Below are positions 57,202 through 64,000 of a stretch of DNA of 64,000 nucleotides, piece after piece. Location of the stretch: positions 3,768,001 to 3,832,000 of the forward strand of contig NC_007964.1 of NCBI RefSeq assembly GCF_000013885.1, written 5' to 3'. The position numbers and the translations under genes were made by a program. Source of the stretch: Nitrobacter hamburgensis X14. GTDB taxonomy: Bacteria; Pseudomonadota; Alphaproteobacteria; Rhizobiales; Xanthobacteraceae. Under the pieces are notes generated by a model that saw nothing but the letters and a program-made list of their open reading frames with translations, was not told the origin of the DNA and made no database searches. The first letter of the stretch is position 1. Each line of letters begins with the position of its first letter.

Positions 57202-57650
57202 TACTGAAGTACTCCCAGCGGTAGAGGAGCCAAAGAAACCCGGGATACCCCGGACGAACTGAAAAGATCGATGGCAGCGGCACCCCCCGGCTCATCGATC
57301 TTGTAACAGCCCCACTCTAGCCCGTTTTGCGTGCCTAAGGGGAGCGGCGGGCACACACATATCAAATAGATGTTTGTCGTGCAACGGTTCACCCGACGCC
57401 TGACGCTGACGGATTTTGCACTGCGAACGGTGCCTTTGACAGGCACCCTTGGGCCTTTTTCTGTTGCGCCAAGCGCGGCTTGCCGGGTCCTTGCAACGCC
57501 GCCGGAAAGCACCTTCATGGTGCAGCGCACCGGCGCTATTTGACGATGACAACCGGGATCGAAAGGCCGCGCTCGATGTGGAGCAGCTTAAGCAGCGATT
57601 TGAGCTTGCTGCATGGACTGCTCGATCGGATTGAGTCGAGGCCGCAGCGA
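57202..57650. other. Gap between cycM and lysA
   Basis: About 450 bases; contains the cycM promoter region. No supported gene. Confidence 0.4.
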
Positions 57651-58916
57651 TCATAGCCAGGGCGCGGACATGTCCATAGCAATGAGCTGCTCGACCTCGA
57701 TGCGCGGGCGGACCACCGCATACTGGTCGTCCTTGACCAACACCTCGGGGATCAGCGCGCGGGTGTTGTAGGTTCCGGATTGCACTGCGCCGTAGGCGCC
57801 CGCGGTCATGATCGCGAGAAGATCACCGGCTTGCGGCTCCGGCAGATTGCGCCCGAGCGCCAGATAATCCCCGGTTTCGCAGACCGGACCGACTACGTCC
57901 GCAACCATCACCGGGGCATCTTTCGGCGCCGCGCGCACAGGTATGATCTGGTGATAGGCCTCGTACAGCGTCGGGCGAATCAGGTCGTTCATGGCGGCAT
58001 CGATGATGATGAAATTCCGGGCGTCGCCATGCTTCACGTAGATCACGCGCGTCACCAGAATGCCGGCGTTGCCGACGATCATGCGGCCCGGCTCGAACAT
58101 CAGCGTGCAGCCGAGATTGTGGGTCACGCGCCTGACCATCTCGGCATAGGCGAGCGGCTCCGGCGGTGCCGCACGGTCCTCGTAATAGGGAATGCCGAGG
58201 CCGCCGCCGAAATCGACGTGGCTGATGGTGTGGCCGTCGGCGCGCAACGTGGTGACGAAATCCGCCAGCAGACGGAAGGCCGCCTCCATCGGGCCAAGAT
58301 CGGTGATCTGGCTACCGATGTGCATGTCGACGCCGGTGACCGCGATGCCAGGCAGTTTTGCCGCGTGGGCATAGACCGCACGCGCTCGTGCGATCGGAAT
58401 GCCGAACTTGTTCTCCGATCTGCCGGTCGAAATCTTGGCATGGGTACCGGAATCGACGTCGGGATTGACGCGAATCGAGATGCGCGCCGTGCGCCCGGCT
58501 TCCGACGCAAGCTTCGACAGCAGGTCGAGTTCGGGCTCGGATTCCACGTTGATGCAGAGAACGTCCACGGCCAGCGCCGCGCGCAGTTCGGCGTCGGTCT
58601 TGCCGACGCCCGAGAACAGGATCTTACTTGCCGGAATGCCCGCCGCCAGTGCGCGCTTCAATTCCCCGCCGGACACGACGTCCGCTCCGGCCCCGAGCTT
58701 CGCCAGCGTCCGCAGCACCGACTGATTGGAGTTGGCCTTCACGGCGTAGCAGACCAGATGGTCCACTCCTGCGAAAGCATCGGCAAACACACGGTAGTGC
58801 CGCTCCAGCGTCGCGGTCGAGTAACAATAGAACGGCGTGCCGACGACCTCGGCCAGCGCCGAAAGATTCACGCTTTCGGCGTGGAGCACGCCGTCGCGGT
58901 AATCGAAGTGGCGCAT
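57651..58916 (-). CDS. lysA: Diaminopimelate decarboxylase
   Basis: 421 aa PLP enzyme of fold type III. The PLP lysine is in CYAVKANSNQ, the phosphate-binding HVDFGGGLGIPYY and EPGRMIVGNAG motifs are intact, and the C-terminal barrel has GPVCETGDYLALGR with the active-site Cys and AGAYGAVQSGTYN. It makes L-lysine from meso-diaminopimelate. It is followed upstream by lptM and argH on the same strand, the usual argH-lptM-lysA order. Confidence 0.97.
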   Translation of the reverse strand: MRHFDYRDGVLHAESVNLSALAEVVGTPFYCYSTATLERHYRVFADAFAGVDHLVCYAVKANSNQSVLRTLAKLGAGADVVSGGELKRALAAGIPASKILFSGVGKTDAELRAALAVDVLCINVESEPELDLLSKLASEAGRTARISIRVNPDVDSGTHAKISTGRSENKFGIPIARARAVYAHAAKLPGIAVTGVDMHIGSQITDLGPMEAAFRLLADFVTTLRADGHTISHVDFGGGLGIPYYEDRAAPPEPLAYAEMVRRVTHNLGCTLMFEPGRMIVGNAGILVTRVIYVKHGDARNFIIIDAAMNDLIRPTLYEAYHQIIPVRAAPKDAPVMVADVVGPVCETGDYLALGRNLPEPQAGDLLAIMTAGAYGAVQSGTYNTRALIPEVLVKDDQYAVVRPRIEVEQLIAMDMSAPWL

Positions 58917-58928
58917 GAGCGTCGCGCC

Positions 58929-59174
58929 TCAGTGGCTATCGAGCAGCGGGTCGAGGATAAAGGATTTCTTGGTGCCCCTGGCCGCCGCCGGATCACTGTT
59001 CATGCCGTACGATGGATCGGACAGGCTGCCCTTGGTCGCTGCTTCGCGGTCATGGTCATCCGCCGCCGCTGCGGCACGCGACTGCTCCGACGCGGTCGGC
59101 GGCAGATCGAGGCCACCCTTGCGCCCGCAACCGGCCAGCGCCAGCGCGGCGACTGTCAGAAAAATTAGAGCCAT
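58929..59174 (-). CDS. lptM: LptM-type small lipoprotein, start inside a dispersed repeat
   Basis: 81 aa. A short lipoprotein signal ends in the lipobox LALAGC, followed by GRKGGLDLPPT, typical of LptM-type lipopeptides beside lysA. The only reasonable ATG (59174) lies within family A repeat copy 9, so the repeat supplies the ribosome-binding region (AGAAGCGG) and the first residues. In E. coli LptM helps assemble the LptDE outer-membrane translocon. The gene lies 12 bases from lysA. Confidence 0.85.
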   Translation of the reverse strand: MALIFLTVAALALAGCGRKGGLDLPPTASEQSRAAAAADDHDREAATKGSLSDPSYGMNSDPAAARGTKKSFILDPLLDSH

Positions 59175-59270
59175 TCCGCTTCTGACGGAATCAGAAGCGG
59201 GCTCCATAATTTTGATTTGACGCGTTTTCTTCCCGCGAACCGGTATCCACTTCGCTCGAAAACGCTCTAG
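59165..59270 (+). repeat. Dispersed repeat, family A (short form, copy 9)
   Basis: TTAGAGCCATTCCGCTTCTG start, GACGCGTTTTCTTCCCGCGA core, CGAAAACGCTCTAG end. It overlaps the start codon of lptM. Confidence 0.9.
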
Positions 59271-59398
59271 TGTCCATCTCGCGGAGACGAAGCTTGAAGT
59301 GCTGTTCACGGCGATATCCCCAATCGGCGGCACCATACAAAGAATGCCCTGTTCTGGCGAGACCGGAAGGTCAGAAAAATTCGAGTCGACTTTGTGGG

Positions 59399-60796
59399 TC
59401 AGCCCAATTTTCGCTCTTTTTCCAGCCGCTTGAGCCAGGCGTTGGCTTGCGAGCGGACGTTTTTCGGCGCGGTCCCGCCATAGCTCGTCCGGCTTTTCAC
59501 CGACGCCTCGACAGACAGCACCGCAAGCGCATCGCGGGTGATGCGCGGCTCGACCGCCTGCATGTCCTGAAGCGCCAGTTCATGCAGCGCCACGCCCTGC
59601 TTCGATGCGGCGGCGACGATCCGCCCGGTGACATGATGCGCATCGCGGAACGGCATCTTCAGCGTCCGCACCAGCCAGTCGGCGAGATCGGTCGCGGTGG
59701 CATAGCCGTCACCGGCCGCGGCCTTCATTCGCGCCTCATCCGGCACAAGGTCGGCGACCATGCCGGTCATGGCGCGGATCGCCAGCGAGAGCGCGCCGAA
59801 CGCCTCCATCGCACCCTGCTTGTCTTCCTGCATGTCCTTTTGATAGGCCAGCGGCAGTCCCTTCATCACGATCAGCAGCCCCGTGAGCGCGCCGACGACA
59901 CGGCCGGTCTTGGCGCGCACCAGTTCGGCGGCGTCGGGATTGCGCTTCTGCGGCATGATCGACGAGCCAGTGGTGAACTTGTCGGAGAGCCGCACAAGGC
60001 CGACGAGGGGCGAGGTCCATATCACGATCTCCTCGGCGAAGCGCGACAGATGTATGGATGCGATCGCCGCGGCCGAGAGTGTCTCCAGCACGAAATCGCG
60101 ATCGGAGACCGCATCGAGCGAATTCGCCATCGGGCGATCGAAACCGAGTGCCTTGGCGGTAGCGTCGCGATCGATCGGAAAGGACGTGCCCGCGAGCGCC
60201 GCCGCCCCAAGCGGGCTCTCGTTCAGGCGCCTGCGCGCATCGGCAAACCGGCCGCGATCGCGCGCCGCCATCTCGACATAGGCCATCAGATGATGACCGA
60301 AGGTGACCGGCTGCGCGGTCTGCAAATGCGTGAAGCCCGGCATCACCGTCCCGGAATGCTCTAGCGCGCGCGTCAGCAGGGCATGTTGAAAGGCCGCGAG
60401 CGCCGCATCGGTCTCGTCGATGACGTCGCGGACATAGAGGCGGAAATCGGTCGCAACCTGATCGTTGCGCGAACGCGCGGTATGCAATCGTCCGGCTGCA
60501 GCGCCGATCATCTCCCCGAGCCGACCCTCCACATTCATGTGAATGTCCTCAAGCGCCCGCTTAAAGTCGAAGGTACCATTGCGGATCTCTGACAAAATCG
60601 TGTCTAGACCCTTGTCTATGTTTTTTGCATCATCCGCCGTAATGATGCCTTGAGCGGCAAGCATGGCAGCGTGGACCTTGGACGCGGCAATGTCCTGGGC
60701 GTAGAGATGGCGATCTACGTCGATAGAGACGTTGATTTCTTCCATGATCGCGTCGGGACCTTCGCCGAACCGGCCGCCCCACATCTTGTTGCTCAT
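59399..60796 (-). CDS. argH: Argininosuccinate lyase
   Basis: 465 aa fumarase/aspartase-superfamily enzyme. The signature [12 protein letters not shown] is intact, with the catalytic Ser in its loop, and [16 protein letters not shown] and [20 protein letters not shown] carry substrate and catalytic His residues. It splits argininosuccinate to arginine and fumarate. Start [17 protein letters not shown] at 60796 is standard. It diverges from tlpA with 96 bases between. Confidence 0.97.
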
Positions 60797-60892
60797 GCCG
60801 CGCCGCTCATTTCATGACTGCCGGACAATCGATTCACCCGGTTCGTTCCAACCGTCTAAAGCCGAAGCCTGCATACCCGCATCTTATACAGG

Positions 60893-61576
60893 ATGACAAA
60901 CGATATGACTGAAACCACCCCGTCGCCCAGCCGCGCCGAAAGCAGGCTTCCCATAGGCCCACTGGTCGCGGTCGCCGTCGTCGCCGTGGTCACGGCCTTG
61001 CTTTTGGGCGCCGGGCACCTGAAGTCCGCGAGATACGGGGCTAACGCCAGTGTGCCCTGTGGCCCCGCTGTCGAACTCTCCAAAAAGCTCGCCCACCGGG
61101 CCATCGGCGAAGTGGCATCCCTGACGATGGCGTCGAAGCCGCGTCAGATGCCGGACCTAGCCTTCATGGACGGTGATGGCCAAGCCAAAAAGCTTTCGGA
61201 CTGGAAGGGAAAAACCGTTCTCTTGAACCTGTGGGCGACCTGGTGCGTGCCCTGCCGCAAAGAGATGCCTGCGCTGGACAAGCTTGAGAGCAAACTCGGG
61301 AGCGATAAATTCGCTGTGATCGCCGTCAACATCGATACCCGCGATGCCGACAAGCCGAAAGCCTTTCTGAAAGATGCCAACCTGACCCGCCTCGGCAATT
61401 TTCATGATGCAAAAGCCGAAGTCTTTCAGGATCTTAAAAGCGTGGGTCTGGCGCTCGGCATGCCCACCTCGGTGCTGATCGACGGCCACGGTTGCGAAAT
61501 CGGCAACATGGCCGGGCCGGCCGAATGGGACAGCCCCGACGCGATCGATCTGATTCAGGCATCGTTGGCGCCTTAA
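60893..61576 (+). CDS. tlpA: Thiol-disulfide interchange protein TlpA
   Basis: 227 aa. An N-terminal helix (about 22-42, GPLVAVAVVAVVTALLLGAG) anchors a periplasmic thioredoxin domain with WCVPC in LLNLWATWCVPCRKEMP. Two additional Cys (CGPAVE near 58 and HGCEIG near 203) match the extra disulfide of Bradyrhizobium TlpA. TlpA reduces copper chaperones and the CuA site of subunit II in aa3 oxidase maturation, so it supports the ctaCD oxidase of this window. Confidence 0.94.
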   Translation: MTNDMTETTPSPSRAESRLPIGPLVAVAVVAVVTALLLGAGHLKSARYGANASVPCGPAVELSKKLAHRAIGEVASLTMASKPRQMPDLAFMDGDGQAKKLSDWKGKTVLLNLWATWCVPCRKEMPALDKLESKLGSDKFAVIAVNIDTRDADKPKAFLKDANLTRLGNFHDAKAEVFQDLKSVGLALGMPTSVLIDGHGCEIGNMAGPAEWDSPDAIDLIQASLAP

Positions 61577-61589
61577 AGTCGTTCTGCTT

Positions 61590-62471
61590 TCAGCGCGTCG
61601 GAACCGGTTTTTCGCCGCGATAGTCGTAGAAGCCGCGCTGGCTCTTGCGGCCGAGCCATCCGGCCTCGACGTACTTCACCAGCAGCGGACAGGGCCGGTA
61701 CTTGGAGTCGGCGAGCCCTTCATGCAGCACCTGCATGATCGACAGGCAGGTGTCGAGACCGATGAAATCAGCGAGCTCGAGCGGTCCCATCGGATGGTGC
61801 GCGCCGAGCTTCATGGCGACATCGATCGCCTCGACATTGCCGACGCCTTCGTACAGCGTGTAGATCGCCTCGTTGATCATCGGCAGCAAAATGCGGTTGA
61901 CGATGAAGGCCGGGAAATCCTCGGACACGGCGATCTGCTTGCCGAGTCCGGTGACGAATTCCTTGGCCGCCTCGAAGGTCGCATCACCGGTCGCGATGCC
62001 ACGGATCAGCTCGACCAGTTCCATCAGCGGCACCGGATTCATGAAGTGAATGCCGATGAACTTCTCCGGGCGATCGGTGGACGCGGCAAGCCGCGTAATC
62101 GAGATCGATGACGTGTTCGAGGCGATAATGGCCTCGGGCTTCAGCACCGCGCACAGATCGTGAAAGATCTTGCGCTTGACCTCCTCCTTCTCGACGGCGG
62201 TCTCGATCACCAGATCGCAATCGGCAAGCCCGTCGAGAGCGTCCGTTTGTCCAATCCGCGCCAGCGCTTTCTGGTGGGCATCCTCGGTGATGATCTTCTT
62301 CGACACCTGACGCGACAGGTTGCCATTGATGGTGGCCATGGCCGACTTCAGCCGATCGGCGGAAAGATCGTTGAGCACCACGTCGAGCCCGGCGAGGGCC
62401 GCCACATGCGCAATACCGTTGCCCATCTGACCCGCACCGATCACGCCGACTTTTCTGATCATTGCCGCCAT
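61590..62471 (-). CDS. 3-hydroxybutyryl-CoA dehydrogenase
   Basis: 293 aa. The NAD-binding motif is GVIGAGQMGNGIAHVAA; the catalytic His-Glu pair is in FIGIHFMNPVPLMELVELIRG; and the C-terminal domain has KLGAHHPMGPLELADFIGLDTCL. It oxidises 3-hydroxyacyl-CoA in fatty-acid or polyhydroxybutyrate-linked metabolism. It lies next to etfA on the same strand, a regular arrangement in this family. Confidence 0.95.
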   Translation of the reverse strand: MAAMIRKVGVIGAGQMGNGIAHVAALAGLDVVLNDLSADRLKSAMATINGNLSRQVSKKIITEDAHQKALARIGQTDALDGLADCDLVIETAVEKEEVKRKIFHDLCAVLKPEAIIASNTSSISITRLAASTDRPEKFIGIHFMNPVPLMELVELIRGIATGDATFEAAKEFVTGLGKQIAVSEDFPAFIVNRILLPMINEAIYTLYEGVGNVEAIDVAMKLGAHHPMGPLELADFIGLDTCLSIMQVLHEGLADSKYRPCPLLVKYVEAGWLGRKSQRGFYDYRGEKPVPTR

Positions 62472-62577
62472 TTTACCATCTCACCGGGTCCTCAACCGCG
62501 CAGACCGCGGCTCGCCCCATTCTTGCACAAACACCGGCCGAAGTCCGTTGCTCCGGCGAGCATTCCTCAGATCATCG

Positions 62578-63522
62578 TTAGCGTCCGAGCTTTCCAAGTT
62601 CTTCGGTGAGTTCGGGAACCGCCTGATACAGGTCCGCCACCAGGCCGTAATCGGCCACTTGGAAAATCGGCGCATCCCCATCCTTGTTGATCGCCACGAT
62701 CACCTTGGAATCCTTCATGCCGGCGAGGTGCTGGATCGCCCCGGAGATACCGATCGCGATGTAAAGGTCCGGCGCCACGACCTTGCCGGTCTGACCGACC
62801 TGCCAGTCGTTCGGCGCGTAGCCCGCATCCACGGCGGCGCGCGAGGCCCCGACGCCGGCGCCGAGTTTGTCCGCCAGCGGCTCGAGGTATTTGGTGAAGT
62901 TCGCGCGACTGCGCATGCCGCGACCACCGGAGACGATGATCCTGGCCGAGCTCAGTTCGGGGCGATTGTTCTTGGCGACCGCCTCGCCGACGAAACTCGA
63001 CAAGCCCGGGTCGGCCGCCGCGGCGACGGCCTCCACCGGAGCACTGCCGCCGTCGCCGGTTGCGGCGAAGGTCGAGGTCCGCACCGTGATGACCTTCTTG
63101 GCATCCCTGGACTTCACCGTCTGGATCGCATTGCCGGCATAGATCGGACGCTCGAAGGTATCGGGCGCGACCACCTTGATGATTTCGGAGACCTGCATCA
63201 CGTCGAGCAGCGCCGCGACGCGCGGCATCACGTTCTTGAAGCGCGACGTCGCCGGCGCAACGAATGCGTCGTAACCCGGCGCCAGCGAGCGGATCAGCGC
63301 GGCGAGCGGCTCGGCGAGATCGTGGGCGTAGGCCGGGCTGTCCGCGAGCAGCACTTTCGCGACGCCCTTCAATTTCGCGGCGGCTTCGGCGGCGCCCCCG
63401 GCATTTTCGCCCGCGACGAGCACGTCGACCGGCGCGCCGAGTTGGGCGGCCGCGGTCAGCGCCTTGTTGGTCACATCCTTCAGCGATGCGTGGTCGTGTT
63501 CGGCAATCAGCAACGTGGTCAT
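62578..63522 (-). CDS. etfA: Electron transfer flavoprotein alpha subunit
   Basis: 314 aa. The N-terminal part binds the beta subunit, and the C-terminal FAD domain shows SGRGMRSRANF-like SGGRGMRSRANFTKYLEPLADKLGAGVGASRAAVDAG and DLYIAIGISGAIQHLAGM. It accepts electrons from acyl-CoA dehydrogenases. The ATG at 63522 overlaps the etfB stop codon (TGATG). Confidence 0.96.
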   Translation of the reverse strand: MTTLLIAEHDHASLKDVTNKALTAAAQLGAPVDVLVAGENAGGAAEAAAKLKGVAKVLLADSPAYAHDLAEPLAALIRSLAPGYDAFVAPATSRFKNVMPRVAALLDVMQVSEIIKVVAPDTFERPIYAGNAIQTVKSRDAKKVITVRTSTFAATGDGGSAPVEAVAAAADPGLSSFVGEAVAKNNRPELSSARIIVSGGRGMRSRANFTKYLEPLADKLGAGVGASRAAVDAGYAPNDWQVGQTGKVVAPDLYIAIGISGAIQHLAGMKDSKVIVAINKDGDAPIFQVADYGLVADLYQAVPELTEELGKLGR

Positions 63523-64000
63523 CAGATTACCCCGGCTTCGTTCCTGAGCTTGGACACCAGTTCGGCGACGTCCTTGACCTTGACGCCGGCCTTGCGGCCC
63601 GGAGGTTCGGTTGTCCTGAGGACTTCGAGGCGAGGCGCGAGATCAACGCCGTACAGGTCGGCGGCCCTTTCCACGATCGGTTTCTTCTTTGCCTTCATGA
63701 TGTTCGGAAGGGTGGCATAGCGCGGCTCGTTAAGCCGCAGGTCCGTCGTCACGATCGCCGGCCCTTTCAGCCTGACCGTCTGCAAACCGCCGTCAACTTC
63801 GCGCGTCACCTTGAAATAGGCCCCGTCGACTTCGAGCTTCGACGCGAAGGTCGCCTGCGCCCATCCGAGCAGCGCCGCCAGCATCTGGCCGGTCTGGTTT
63901 GAATCGTCGTCGATGGCCTGCTTGCCGAGAATGATCAGGCCGGGGCCTTCCTCTTCGACAACAGCCCTGAGGAGCTTGGCGACCGCCAGCGGTTCGACAG
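63522..64000 (-). CDS. etfB: Electron transfer flavoprotein beta subunit (5' end outside window)
   Basis: The last 158 residues are present. The AMP/ETF signature region reads ILGKQAIDDDSNQTGQMLAALLGWAQATFA, followed by VTREVDGGLQTVRLKGPAIVTTDLRLNEPRYATLPNIMKAKKKP. It pairs with EtfA to carry electrons to ETF-ubiquinone oxidoreductase. The reading frame is open to the window edge. Confidence 0.95.
   Translation of the reverse strand, partial: VEPLAVAKLLRAVVEEEGPGLIILGKQAIDDDSNQTGQMLAALLGWAQATFASKLEVDGAYFKVTREVDGGLQTVRLKGPAIVTTDLRLNEPRYATLPNIMKAKKKPIVERAADLYGVDLAPRLEVLRTTEPPGRKAGVKVKDVAELVSKLRNEAGVI

Overview
The window looks like a Nitrobacter chromosome (Alphaproteobacteria, Bradyrhizobiaceae). 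The key evidence is a minus-strand nitrite oxidoreductase operon at about 24.8-33.6 kb: a diheme cytochrome c, nxrA (NarG-like), the PPIase gene nxrX, nxrB (NarH-like), nxrJ and nxrI, followed by narK. This order is typical of nitrite-oxidising Nitrobacter. The high-GC, Bradyrhizobium-like housekeeping genes (hss, ctaCDBGE, cycM, lysA, argH, tlpA, etfBA) and the alphaproteobacterial initiator tRNA agree. Species is not determined.

Layout. 0-3.2 kb: rnk, a CDF metal exporter and homospermidine synthase. 3.3-8.4 kb: a minus-strand zinc operon (66-aa His-rich membrane peptide, znuC, znuB, znuA, a COG0523 GTPase, a WD40 protein) behind a Zur-type palindrome. 8.5-14.4 kb: crcB, sodB, a DUF2147 protein, a Cu P-type ATPase divergent from csoR, and a cold-shock gene. 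14.4-22.1 kb: an accessory stretch with an IS630 element, recQ, tRNA-fMet, a complete IS5-type element and decayed IS5/IS481 copies. 22.1-33.6 kb: a TDT-family carrier, narK and the nxr operon. 34.2-39.4 kb: a phage-type gene, cyoBCD without cyoA, and a DUF1059 gene. 39.8-46.4 kb: the aa3 oxidase operon ctaC-ctaD-ctaB-coxF-ctaG-ctaE-DUF983-SURF1 on the minus strand. 47-57 kb: sparse genes among IS debris (trmO, a NACHT-like NTPase, a second COG0523 GTPase, sufT, cycM). 57.6-64 kb: dense core genes (lysA, lptM, argH, tlpA, 3-hydroxyacyl-CoA dehydrogenase, etfA, partial etfB).

How it works together. NXR oxidises nitrite at the cytoplasmic face of the membrane. Electrons should pass through cytochromes c (the operon diheme protein, possibly CycM) to the aa3 oxidase encoded 8-13 kb away. 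The window also holds two metal-supply or metal-resistance modules (zinc uptake with COG0523 chaperones, and copper export under CsoR).

The most unusual feature is CyoB. It keeps all metal ligands, the active-site tyrosine and the quinol-site residues, but the key residues of both proton channels are replaced (D135 to Q, E286 to H and K362 to T in E. coli numbering). Its operon has no subunit II gene. Other points of interest: NxrJ has an extra C-terminal domain; a CTAG-bounded dispersed repeat has ends like those of the resident IS630; and strong hairpins lie between nxrB and nxrJ.
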